Below are positions 27,940-41,900 of a stretch of 64,000 nucleotides of DNA, piece after piece. Origin of the DNA: Brachypodius melanocephalos (Eukaryota; Chordata; Aves; Passeriformes; Pycnonotidae); NCBI GenBank assembly GCA_013398615.1, contig VZSR01003807.1, forward strand, positions 14,791,064-14,855,063, given 5' to 3'. Within the stretch, counting starts at the first letter, position 1, and each line of letters begins with the position of its first letter. The notes below the pieces were generated by a model. It did no database searches, was not told the DNA's origin, and saw only the letters and a list, made by a program, of their open reading frames with translations. Position numbers and translations under genes: made by a program.

Positions 27940-30900
27940 GTAACACATGGCTTTGAAACTTTCTCTTTTTTTTAGATCAAGCCTTTTAATCAATGCCTGT
28001 ACAGCCCAGGAGTATAGAATATGTCATATTTCTCTGAGCAGTATTTCCTAAAGTTCAAAAAGGATCCTCCTCATTGGCACACCATTGAGGATGAATCTCA
28101 GCATGGTGGTGGCCAGCTGCAGAAGTGAGAGTGGTGTCCAGAGGCACCCACCCAGCTTCTTTGGCCAGAACTGAAAGGCAGCACAGTAGCTGGTATTTCA
28201 GCCAGAGGAATCATCTGAAACTGTTTTCTATGAAATGGAAATATTAGACTTAGTGCACACAATATATTTGAACAAATTTAAGTCATGTCTTGTGTAGTTT
28301 GATCTGGTTGCAGATGTAAGTAGTGCTTTTAATGAATCCAGTGCTGAATTAATTATGGAATGCATTTTGGGATTTGTCATGAAACTATTGTTGCTACTTC
28401 TTAACACGACTTAAAACTCCTGGTTTTGGCTTTAGAAGAGCAAAGACTGTGATTTGCACACAGTTTAAAAGTATTAAGCTACAATTGGTACCAACCTTAT
28501 CTGAAAATATAAGTAGTGAGATTCAGTTTGGCATTCCTGGAGTTTTCATACAACACAGCTTTAACCATAGTTATCAATTAGTCTAATAAATTAAAATTTT
28601 AAATTCCCAAGAGCAGCTTTTTGAAATGTGTATTTTTAAGCCTGAAGATTAATAGTCATTAAAATTGAGTAAAGAATAGCTGTAACAGCACTGTTTTAAC
28701 TTTTGTGTAAGGAATTGGCAAATAATACCCTCAAAAATGAGCCAAGCAAAGCAGGAAGCCCATATAAAGCTGTATTGTGTGATTTGATCTAATGAGACAG
28801 TGTAGTAGAGCAGCAACATTTATTTACATTTCTGAGAAATGTAATGGAAAATTAATTACACTGTGAAATTAATTACACTGGCATCTTAAAATTCAACTGC
28901 AAGAACAAAGTTGTCTTCAGGACTTCTTGACAGTGGATTCTCTCTGGAAATGAGATCTGTCCCCCTATAGTCTTTAAAATAATTTGGAAAAGCCCCCCGT
29001 GTATGAGAGGACTTAAGCACTCTGTGTTCTGTTAACTTCAACTGCGATTGAAAGGCATGCAGTGTTTGCTAAAGCATCAGCTAAGGGGGCTTTGAACAAT
29101 TGTCAGGGGAGAAAAATAACTCTTATTTCATGTTCATGTATTTCTTAATTGTGTTGTTCATTAATTATAACCTGACAATTATGGAGAAGTAGAACTATTA
29201 GGTAGGTTATCTATATCATAGTGTTAGATATTATGAGTGTGTGTGTGTGTCATAATTCCCAAGTCTACAGACTCATTCTTGGGTAGAGACAAAGTCGTAG
29301 GGGCAGCTCCATTAGGAGATCTTGTCCTGGATTGGGATTTGTGAATGTTTCCTGCTGTGCTAGACCCTTTGGGCCATGAGGGCTCAGATGAACCTTTTGA
29401 CTTGCATGATCTGGGTGTGCAGTTCCTTAATGGGCGTGATACTCTAAAGACTGATCAAACACGTTCAAACCAGGCACTCACGTAGCCATAGCCCTGACTT
29501 TTCGCTACCTGAGGGACCTTTTAGTTACTTGTAGTAACTGATTTGTGTTAATTCGCACTTCAGTAAGAAAGCTGTGTCTGTGATACTTTATTGATGGCTG
29601 TCAGCCATAAACCTCACTGCCTAAGTCAGATCATGTGGCTCTGCTCCCCATTTCTGCTGTTATGCTCCCCAAGGAGAAGCACTGTTCATAGAAATTAGAC
29701 TCAACAGAAGTGACCCATGCCATTCAAATTCTGAAGTGTTTAAAGCTTAAGCTTTTAAAGATTTGTTTGTTACAAAAAGCAGTATGGAAATATGTAAGTG
29801 GAAATATGTTTTCTGAGTTAATCACAGCTTTAGGAAATACAGGTGGGTCTCTGAAGTGCCCAGGACTCTCCTTGCACTCATGTTCTGACTTTTAACTCAA
29901 AATTTCAATATTCAGGCTATTTGAGTTTTGTAAAAGGTTGTTGTGGTTTAAATTGTTTCAAAAGAAACTGGAGATCTGTAAGATCTCCATTGTCTGGAAG
30001 CCTTTGAAATGTGATATGGAAAAATCCTGGAAGGAGACCCACTCTTAGGCAGCATCATCTGCATTCTACTCTCATCTCTGAGACAATGAAGAATGGAGCA
30101 TCCACTAGTCTGGTACCTAGCAGGGAACACTGTGAAGTGCTGGGCTCAAACTTACAGCAGGGAAACAGCAATACGTGCTGCACCACTGCGGGGTAAAGGA
30201 GCTGGGAGTGAAGGAGTGAAGCTGAGCCAGGTGGGAAAGGGGTAGATGGGGGAAGGTGATTTGAATTTTGCCTTTGCGTCTCGACATTGATCCAGAAACA
30301 CTGTGCTGAATTTGACTCAGTATATGCGTTCAAAATTAACAGTAACTTCATGCCAAATTGTTTCTCTATCTCTTGGCTACTCTTGGAAAACTCTGGGGTT
30401 CTTTCCTTTCATTGCCATTTTTGATACTCTCATAAAATTATTAATAGACAAAGTAATAGGAGGAAATAAGAGAAAATTGAAAACTATAGGTGGGGTACCT
30501 GCAACTCTCAACACCATGGCTATCTAAAGAAATGTTTCATCGTAAATGAGTCTTACTTGAAAATAGGTACTCTATGAAACCTCAAAAGCAGGAGAAATTA
30601 ATGATTTCTATGCAAAAATTGATGAGGTTTTAGAGTAGCAATTTGAAAGATGGGTTTAGAGGTAGCAAAGGAAAGGAAACTACTCAGGTAGCGTTGTCAT
30701 CCTTATACTGTGTTGGTTGAGTAGAGCAAAGGAGGATCTAAAAAGGAGCAGTTTCTCACATTGTGAGGAGTAGTGTTTTGAAAGAAATGGAAATACAGAA
30801 GTGATTTGATTGTTTTAGGTAGAAGCAAGATGAATTCATAGCTTGGGAACATAAGGCAGGATGTGATTGTTTGTCAGTGTTTGCTAGGAGTAAAAGATTC

Positions 30901-33900
30901 TTCCTTGCTAATCTGTAAGGTCTTAGTGTATGTTTTTCATCTAAAAAGTCATGCTCTAACTGGAAGAGAAGGTAATTCAATAATTAAGGCTATCACACAC
31001 ATTTAACAATTATTTTTGGCTATTTAATATTAGGAATGGGTTCTAAAATATGGATACAAATAAATACAAAAGAGCAAAACAGATAAATGGAATGAGACTA
31101 GTGCTGAAATTTCTTCACCAAAAGAGTTTTCAGGCACTGGAATTGGCTGCCTGTGAAAGTGGTTGAGTTGTCATCCCTGGAAGTAGTTAAAAGACATGCA
31201 GATGTGGCACTTAGGGCCATGCCTTAGTGGTGGACATGTCAGTGTTAGATTACTGGTTGGACTTGATTTCAAAGCAATTTTCCAGCCTCATTGGTTTTAT
31301 GATCCTATGCAGTGAATTTTACGAAAGGCAATGGGAGAAAGGTGTGAATTTTTCATTCTTTCTCACTCTTAGGATAGAATGCTACTTTTTAAAATTATGT
31401 TTTGTGCTTCAAAGTTGTTCTTTCACAAGTGGAGGACAGGTAAAAGACTTGGCATCAGCTAATTATGAGACAACTCAAAAAATGGAGGTAAAACAGCCTT
31501 GGTGCAAGCTGTGCCCTCACCTAGAGGGGATGAACAAAGAAGAAAGACCTGCAAGTATGGTAACTAGCAAGTAGTGTAATGCAGCTTCATTTTGGGCAGG
31601 CTGTTAGCACAAGGCTGCATCTGTCCCTCTGCTGTCTCCCTAACCCCAGCTGGCTCTGTTCTGTGATTCTGAGCAGTAATCTGGTGAGACTCATCACTTG
31701 GAAATCATGTTTTCTCTGCCAGCCGTTGCAGAAATTGGGTCATAATCTCTGAAATGAATGTGGTCTATCTTATGGCCATTCTTTTGAAATTTTGTGCATC
31801 TGTGCAGTCCTACTAGTGATAAATGAGACATGCATGTGTAATAGGACAAGAAGTTTTCTGATTCCATATAATTTATTCATATTTTTCTGTGGTTGTAGAA
31901 ATGGCCTTCCTCATGTCAATCTCAGCTTCAAAGTATAGACATAATTTTAGTATGCTTCTAAGCATCTTTTGAATCATCTTTTCAAAATCTAAATTTAAAA
32001 TACAGAACAAATTTACACCAAATATTTCAAAAAGGAGGCATTACTTTCATTCAGAACAGCAATTACTCAAATATTTTTCATTTCTTTACCTATGCCAATT
32101 TTTGAGGTAGGGGATAGGATGAGTAAAGAGGATGAAAAACATATCACTTAATTTTAGTATTTTAGTATTTGTACTCACCAAAGTATTGCTGTAAACTCAC
32201 TGATAGAGTGAACAACAAATACTTACTGAAAGAAATTACTATTAATTTTGTGTTTCAATCAGGAGGATGCACACATTAAAAAACAAAACCAGAGGATGGA
32301 TATCAACTAAGAATAAAACTAAGAATGGATGAAAAAATTTTAATTTTATTTATGCAATATTTGTATAATGCTGAATTAAACCTAAGTAAGCCTCATGTTA
32401 AAGCTTTTGAAACTGCAAAATCATATCTTTCATAGCAAAGAAAGGAAGAAAAAGAAACAGGTATATCAAGACACAGAACTCTCACAGTGCTGTCCATGAT
32501 GTTAGTTTGTTCTTAAAAATGTAAATGTAACTTGTTCTTTCATGAACCTCATCAGTTTTTAGCATTTGAGTCTGATCTTTTTGGTCTTTTTCACATGGGA
32601 AAACAGAGGCTCACAGTATCGTAGCCACTGACACAGGAAAAAAATATAAGCTACTGTCCACCTTGACTGCATAATGAGGAAAATCGGACTGGTGGTTTTC
32701 TGCTTCAACAGTTACTGGATATTTTCAGCTAGTATTGCACATAACCTTTAATGTTGAACCGTGAATACTAGATTAATTTGTGTGATGAAATTAATTGTGC
32801 AAAATTTAGGACTGAATCCCTCAGCTTGAGTAATTAAAAACGTCAGTAACAGCAAGGAATATGAAAACATTCATATGGATTTAGGAATTAAAATGGGGCA
32901 GAGGAGGCATTCAGCTATTACAGAGTAATGGAGATTTCACACTGTCCTTGGTGTTCCCACATGTATTTCCCTGCAGAGATAAATTGAGTAGTTGCATAGA
33001 TTTGTTCATGTGGATAGATTTCCATACTTTTTTCCGAAAAATTAATTGAAAATTAATGTAGCAAAAATAGTTTTCAATGTCTGCACTGGCATTCATTATG
33101 ATGCAGATGCTGTTATTTGTATAGTATGATTTATTCATTAGAGAAGTTAAGTACGGGGTGTGAAGAAAAGATTCCTGTAGAAAAGATGCAAATGAGAAGT
33201 TAAATGCAAGAAAAAGTCTTGCAATAAAATAGTAAAGCTTAGCAAATACATGTTTGTTCCATATCTGAAGTTTGGGTTTTACAAAACTTATTTTACTGTG
33301 TACGAGAAGGAATTTCTAGAGATTGCAAGTCTACTAAAAATCTTTTTTTGAGGCTTATCAGTCAAATATTTTTTGTGTGTACCAATATGCAGTTCTTTAG
33401 GTCATTCAGAATATTTCCTGGAGACTACAGCAAATTAGACAAGTTTTAAGAGCAATGAGTTTATGCAAATAATTTCTTCCACAGTTCCCACTTACGATCA
33501 TTCTAGATACAATTATTTAAATAAATATTTAATGTTACCAAAATCTAGGTTTTTAACCTTGAAGATTCGTTCACATTTAATTCGTATTCCTCCTACAGAT
33601 CACATGAATTTCCATGTTCTGAGTGTGACTCCCTGCTTGGGACATGGCTGTTCATAAATGTCATTATCACTATAAACTACACTACTGTGATTAGATAAAC
33701 TGCAATAAAGGACTCTTTAACAGGACTCATGCAATGCAGTATGTAGCAGATCATTAATCTTAATTTGCTGTTTTTCTTTCTTGAAGAAGCTTGCAAAAAA
33801 GCTTGATCAAATACTGAGGCACCAGAAATCATAGTGTGGACCACCTGACAAGTTATAGATTTAATGTCTCATTATTCATTGAAGCATATTCTGAGTTCTG

Positions 33901-36900
33901 CCAAGAAATTTTGTTTAGAAAGTTTATAATTGAAGGCTTTTCTTCAGTATGAGAGGACCATTCTTTGCACAGGATTTCCAACATTCAAAATAGAGTGTGT
34001 TAGGATCATTGCAGGTGATTACATTGCTAGGGCTATACACCTACGTGCAAAAAGCTGAAATCTGAAGTACATTCAACATTTTAAAATTGCAAAAATTTAA
34101 GTTCATTTTCTTTCCTTGCTTTTACTGATTTACAATTAGTATTTTGGCAGTGCATTAAGGAACTAAGTGGATAGTTGTTAAGTCTGAATCACTAAAGTTT
34201 TCAATATATTCTAAGTGGATATAGCTTAAAAACCTCCCAAATCTTTCTTTTCTGGAAGCTAATAAGTAATCAGTGTTCACCTTTATCTTTCACTTCATTT
34301 GACATTATGTATGTAGCCAAGGAGTAGGTATTCACCCATTCCAACAGAAGATGTCTTAAAATCAGTGGAGGATCTGCTGGAAAACATTCAAGTAGCTTAA
34401 GCCATTCTGTGAAATGGTCCATTATATAATAAATAAGCACATGTGAACTTCTGAGTACCAGCTAATGTGTGTACCAGCATAGGGAATAAGACTGATACCT
34501 ATGCGTGTGTAAAAGAGGAGTCTATTTTTCTATATATGCCACTAGAAATATAACTCATTCCATATTTCTGAGAGTGACTGAAATCATCATCATCGTCATC
34601 ATCATCATCATCATCATCATTCCATGCTTATGTGCCCAAAGTGATTAAAAAAAAGAATAAAAGGTGCTTTATGAAACATGATGAGAGTGTAACCTCCTTG
34701 TAATTAGGTGTTTACATCTTCAAGGTAGTGTAAAACATTGTGTTATATAGTGTATTACGGAGAACATTTCTGGCAGTCTGTATCATTAACTAAATTTCCA
34801 TATTAGAGGGATCATATACGGAAGATCTTGTGCCACAGGTATTGTATCTGCCATTTGTTCTAGTTTTAATGGTGTAAGATCCATGGTGTGTGCTGCTAAA
34901 CACTGGCAGTGTTTGTAATTAAGCCAACTTCCAGCAACAGAAATACATTTCAGCTTGCTGAGTTAAGGACAGTTGTGATTCTCACACTTCAGAGCAGCAG
35001 CTCTTACCAACTTTGGGCTTGATGGGTTTTTTTCTGCTTTTCATCTTATTCAGAGCTTTCTCTACAGCTGATTTTCCCCAAACCAATGTTTGATTTGAGT
35101 GAGGAAGTACTGTAGGTGTTAATTTGTTAGGGGTGCTTTCACTGCCTTACCATGGTACCAAGCCTCAGCTGGGGTGTAAATCTAGTTTTCCTAGCTTTTG
35201 CCAATACCACTGAAGGGTGGTTCAGAGCAAGAGTTTGGATGATTAGAGGTTTTAACTACAGAGTGAAGCTATACACTGGGCAAACCAGAAGTGCTTCCCA
35301 GACTTGCTTTGCAGATGAACTCCAGGTGACTTTTGGCTTCCTGTTGGAATGAGACAAATTCTGATCTCTACCTCGATTTGTGAGTAAGGATAACAAAGCA
35401 CACAAATTAGAAGGGGATATGTTATGCTCAGAAAGGTTGTCAGGCAAGCACATTATGGGCATCAGAATCATGGGGTACTGTAAATCTCACACTTCAATCT
35501 AAAAGTATCCTAAATTTCCTACTGTGAGAAACCATCTCTCTTCATTGCTGTGGGGTCAATTCAAGAGACCAACCCCACTACTGGGGCATTTGGATGGGGC
35601 CATCTGCAGATCTTCACCTCCTGTTGGATTAGGATGGCAGCTGCTGTAATCCTCTAGTCTTTATAGCTGTTTTATTTTAGCACACAATTCTTCAGTGTTT
35701 TGTCATGTGGTAATACTGATAAAACCATAGCTGCTCCAAGCTTCAAACAGGAGATGATAACATAGAAGGTGAGGAAAATTAATTGCGTTTGTGTCAACTG
35801 CCTGTGATGCAACACTGGGACAAATTAATCGTCAGTGACCCACTTGCCCCATTGATTTCTTTGGTGTTATATTAAAGAAGAACATGATCCAAGTAAGAAC
35901 ATTATCTATTGCATTGCTAGGAAATAAAAAAAACTATGACTAAATATACACTCATAATGAGTTGTAGTGCTGCTTTATTTTATACACATGAGAAAATAGG
36001 CTCTTCTATTAGTGTGACTATGAGAGCATGTCAAATCTCAGCTGAAGTCTGCTTCCAGCAGAAGAGTTCTTCTTTTACTTTATGCCAAAATTATATTTCA
36101 TTGAAATACTACTTTATCCAAGCGGAACAATTTTTTTGATTTGAGGGGACAGAATCTTTTTTTTTTTCTCCTGATCTGTTACTGCATTTTTACCTTTTCA
36201 AGAGCAGTGTTTCATTTGTTAGATTCATCTTTTCGCATCTCTATTTCTACACAAAAAATAATAACATATATATGTTTCTTGTACACCAAATAGGTAATTT
36301 GTTGTACAAGCACTTTTAACAAGTATCCCAAAAGTAAATTATTAAACCTTAAGTAGTTTCAAGAATTTTATAGTTTCATTGTAATTTTCGTGAATGAGCA
36401 GATATTAGTAATATTTTTATTATTATCATCATCATTATTATCATCATGATCATCATCATAAGGTATATGAACTCTCACAAGCTGATGGAAGCTGGAGGAT
36501 GCCTATTCTATTTGTCAGCTGGACCAAGTTTAAACTTTTTTTTTTTTTCTGAAAGACATTTTTTGATCATTAAACTACTGATCAGCTGAGAGCCATGATT
36601 CCAGAAACTGGGATGCATTAAAGAATACAGAGTTTTATTATGTGACCTTGTTATTTAAAAATTCTAAAAGATCATCTCTTTATATATTTTTGAGTGCTGT
36701 CATTGTTGTTCTTGTGAAGGTAAAGACATTTGGTAAGCAATTTGTCTTGAGTAGGAGCTGAGGCAGTGCTGACAGCACCCGAAGCCTGCCAGGCTGGAGG
36801 AGAGGAGAGAAAATGCAGCAGCTCAGTGTAACAAATGTCAGCTGTGAGAAAGTGGCAGCATCACTCAAACCTGCTACACTACACTAGGGATCTTGCCTTC

Positions 36901-38894
36901 ATACAGCTCCTCTTATTGCTTGCACTGAGAGAGTGAAATTTTGTGTGACATATATACACAAGTCTGATGGATTGAAATGTGACTATAATAGTACATCTGT
37001 AAGTTGTGCATATTTTGTAGAGCCAGAGGAAGCTGTTGGTGTGTTTCTCTGCTTGTTGCAGCAGCCAGGAGGTTTTTCCTTTGTATCATCACTTGCAGAA
37101 ATCCACAAAATGTTACAGCTCTGTGCCAGAAATGTTAAGTCAACAATGTGGTGACAGAGCAGTGGTTAAAGGATATGTTGACATTTACTGCCTAATTATA
37201 AAACATTATAAGACACAAAGAAGGGGACCAGCCACGCTCTTTGGGTTTCTGTTCAAGAGGAATGGAATTAGGCTGTACTACTGGTGAGCCTTTATAATAT
37301 CTGAAGCCTTCTCCCTTTTTCAGCGCAATCCTCCCATGCTGGTGAATGACCTGTTTGAAGATATCAAAGATGGGGTAATGCTAATTGCCCTGTTGGAGGT
37401 TCTTTCAGGGCAGAAGCTGGTAAGAACTTTCTTCCTTCTAAATATGCAAGATGCTTGCACAACTTCCGTGGGATACACTTTTCTAATAAGTTTTTATATT
37501 TCTATACTGTAAAAAAACTTACTTCTTCACAGGAAAATAAGTTTTTGACTTGGTGGATTACAAAGCATTTTTACAGACTATTACAGACATGCTTGATTGT
37601 ATGGATTTTTAAATTAATTTTGGCATGTAGCTCATAAAAATTTCTTATTTGGGTTAGTCTTTTCAGTTCATCTGGGTTTTGCTGCTATGACACAATCAGG
37701 GTCTAAAGTGCAAGTTATTTCTATGCATCTTGAAAAAAAGGACACTTTTCTTGTTAAATTTATGGCTTTGTCTCAAGGAAACCTCATACAAGCGCCTCAA
37801 ATTTCTTGGGGGCTTATATCCATTTACCTTGACAGTTGCTCTGCTACTGTAAAGAACCTTAAATGATGTCAAATGGCTTTTTCATGGCCAAGTTATGTAC
37901 AGAGGGGATGGTGTGCACACAGTGAATGGGCTGTCTCTGGGGAGACAGGCTAGTTTTGTGCATGGAGGAGAAAAATGAACGGATTTTAGGCCAAGGGCTC
38001 TGACTTTCCCCAAACCAGCTCAAAAATCAGGTGGCAGCATCTGAAGGAGCTGTGCACTCTGTAGTTTAGCTGGCTCCAGGGCTCAGGTGTTACAAGCTCC
38101 CTCACATGCAGACAGTTCGCTCTCCTTTTCCTATTTCACCTCTGTTTTGATTGCAGGTGAACCCCAAAATTAGGCAGTGAATCAAACTGCAACTGATTTC
38201 AACTGTGAAATGGGATAAAGCTTCACTTCCCAGTGTGTTTCTGCTCCATTGAAATATTTCTCTTTCAGTTTCTGTTAGTCTGAGACAGAAAGCCTCCCTC
38301 TTGTGGCAAACCAGAAGTAGTAAAACTTCTGTAGGAAAGTAGGAAAAGAGTTTTAATGATGACACCTGCTACAGTGAAATTCCCCGGATTGTATCCTGCT
38401 TATATTAGTTAGGGAAAGACAAGGGATATTCCAAAACTAGAATAGTGTCTGGTGAACTTAAAGGTTATGTATACCAGCATATGATATCCTGTAGTAATTG
38501 CAAGAGGGATTCAGAATTTATAGGCAGGCCCTTGTTAAAGCCATTTGTAACATCCTGAACAGGAATTTAAATTACAATAGTTGCCCATTTGCATTACAAT
38601 ATAAAATTCCATGGGGAATTTAATTCCACTGTCGAGTATTAGAAACTTAGCATATGTTCTTGATTGAATTAAAAAGATTCTGTCTTTTTTAGCCTACATG
38701 TCCCAAGTTCAGCAAAATTAATCGTTCAGTGGGAATTTAGAGGTTTTAATTGCCAATAAGGTGCTGAAGAGATGGGATGAAAATTCTTAGGTAAAATGTC
38801 TTTGCTGCAGACTAATTTTTAAAAATAACAACCACTTTGAGTAATACACTGCAGGCAAAAATATTTCCCTGGGAGAATGTTATCTTCTCTCAAA

Positions 38895-38932
<38 letters not shown>

Positions 38933-41900
38933 GATATATGTATGTGTGTGTTTGCATGTTTACAAAAATAGTAGTAGTTATTTTACTATAGAAGAACAGT
39001 TCTCTGATTTAATGATGTGTATGGACTGAAGCCAACAGTTTGCATCCTGAAATTAAGACCTATGTAACTTTTCTATAATGGAATTATCACACTTCTGTCC
39101 CCTGTACCTGTCATTCCTCCCTGTGGTGTATATGCAAAGAGGCAATTCAACAATTTCACTGTTCCAAGGAGCATTTTTACACAGGCATTGACAATAAATC
39201 TGGAAGTTCAGTTTTTGAAGCAAACTGGCATAAATCTAATTGGAGTTTAATCTGTTCTTTCTCTTCAAGCCTTGTGAGCAGGGACGTCAGCTGAAGAGGA
39301 TTCACTGGGTTGCCAACATTGGCACAGCCCTCAAGTTTCTAGAAGGTAGACGGGTAGGTATGGTAGCACTTAGCCCTGCTTTTACTTTTGTTTTTCTTGG
39401 TCTCCATAAAGATATGATTTGTATCCACCCATCTGTTTTAATTCTCCAAAGTTTGAGCTATGTGTGCAATCTTCAGTTTTTACACAGTGCTTAAAAGCTG
39501 CTGTAAAGTAAAAATTGTAAAGTCCAACACTAATATGCGGTAATGCATAGGGTGAAACTTGTCTCTTTTTTTTTAATTAATAATGAATCACCTTGGAGGA
39601 TTTTCTTTTCTTTTTTTTTTTTTTTTAATGTGCTTATTGGTTCCTCATGATCTCTACTCTACTTCCCTGTTGCTGTTCTAGTCAAAGAATTAAATTTAGC
39701 TCAGGAGAGACACTCATAATTTATAAAAATAGATTTTTGATTTTCACTAGCTTTTACACGCAAAAATCTACTACCTGAAATTACAGATATGAAAATTTAG
39801 GGCAATATTAACCCTTATGAGCTTGCTAGGACTCCAGATTAATTCCTGGATTTATTCTGGTACAGTCATTGCTTTGACTGTTTTAGACAAGAAAAAAAAA
39901 ATTAAATTTAACGAAAGAAGAACACTTAAAAAGTCATTTTGATCTAGCCATGAATATCATATAAAAGCAACGTATTTCTACCCTTTTTCCTGGCTTTGCT
40001 CTGTACTGTAATGACTCAGATCTGGATTTTTTAATAAGATTATAGATCTCTTGTCCCCTGATTTCTGCATTTTACTTTCATTTTTGTCAATGCAGATATT
40101 GTTTCTGATGAATTTTATGTCTCCACAATGCTTTTCACTGGGAGTTGTTGGATTTTGGCAAACTTTCCCTCTCTTTGACTCTCTGACATCTAGAACTAAT
40201 TACAGTTATGTTATATGGGAAACAATCTTAGCAGATGCCCTTAAAAATAAATCTAGAAAAGAACTTTTTTAAATTGGAAATGTATAACCAAAGCAAAGAC
40301 AAATATATTTTGGAAGCAAAAGTCCACTTTAGCTCACAGTCTACCTATTTGAGGAAGTATAGTTTGTTAATAAAACACATAAGGCAAGGCTGGGGTGAAG
40401 AGCAGAACTCTCACACTTCCTCAGTTTCCATGTCACAGCGTGGTGGGTGACCCAGCCTGGATCCCAGAAATTCTATAGTGCAGCTGGGAAATGGCCCTGC
40501 CAAGGATCAGGAGAGATTGCCAGAGCACTGTGTTTGTCCTTCTGATATCTCAGTATTTTTGTCCAGACTTGTTTTAGTACTTGCATTAATGTCCCTGTCC
40601 CAGATTTTCTTCTAGAAAGAGTTGTCAACATGCAGGGTGTCAGGTGTGTCAGGGTGGTTGATAGCAGTGTTCCGTAAGCTGAATCCAACCTAAAGGATGC
40701 ATCTATCCAGCCTGTCACCCTTCTCCCTGCAGAGGAGGTGGGGACACTGTTCAGACAACAAATGCCCCTTCAGCAGCTGAATGCCATCCCTGGGCAACAA
40801 ACACAGACAGCATCTCCTTCCTCTCTGGGCTCTCCCATAAATAAACCTGATTACACATTTAATCAGTTTCCTGTTTTCCTGTCCAAAGAGACTTCTGCTA
40901 ATAATCCTGTTACACTACAAACTGCAGTTTGCAATTAACAAATACTATTCTGGACAAAATTGGTTTTCTGGTGGTTCTAAAAAGTTCATTTTTAGTTCTA
41001 CATTCATCTTAATGATGTGTAAGATAAAGGTAACTCAATAACTAGACTAGATAGGCTGTGCTTCTGGGAACAGTAGCCTAATCAGAAGGTTTAGCTGAAT
41101 CCCTGTAAATATTTCATTTGTAATAGATACTAAAATAACCACACTTTCTAGAAAAAGAAAATCTTTTCTTGGAATTGGTCCAGCTGACAGGATGAGGTAT
41201 ATTTTTTTTAAGATAGGGAATAGAAATTTTCCTTATTGACTGGTGGAGGAACTAGTAATGTCAATTTTCCTCGAGTTTTGTCCATTTCGTGGTAGGGAGG
41301 ATTGAAAATGTAAACTATGGAGTCTTCTGCTCTGCCTCTCCCAAAGCAGCCTGTGCAGATTTAATTCGGAAAAAACTTAGAGGTCTGGACAACATTCTGT
41401 TTGCACTTGACATTATCTAGTGGATTTCCAACTGCTGATTCAGAGAAATGCAGTCTTTTCTTTGTTTTGGAGAGAGAAATAAGGTCACTTGAAGTAATTC
41501 TCCATCTTTTCTTGAGATTGTTCACCAAGCTTTTTGCACAACCTTTGTCCTTGAACAACCTTGTAGTAGATGGGCACTTTGGCAGTCATTCATATTTTTA
41601 TCATGATTGGTGTCTGACTCTTACTTTTGCTGAGGAAATAAGTACCAACATAGTTTCTAACTTTCCAATACTACTTGTTGCATTTCATTTCCTTGAGCAT
41701 TATCTACATATTAGTTTCTTTATCGTGTATTGCCGTCTTTATTTCCTTCTATTTTACGAACTTATTTTAGGGTGATATTTTATTCAGACTGTAGGTTAGC
41801 AGTTGAGAGTTAATAGTCATGAAATCTGTTCCCATTTCTGTTGAGAAACTTAATTTGACCTTGAACAACTAATTTTTTCCCACTCTATTTTTAAAAGAGC

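Larger units (their letters stand above)
27940..37323 (+). other. SYNE1 intron (9.4 kb) with a CR1 fragment
   Basis: Largest intron between exons in the window, phase 0. It contains the CR1 tail at about 31103-31311, a short (TG)n at 29235-29250, and ATC-rich microsatellites near 34583 and 36417. No further exon recognised. Confidence 0.85.
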
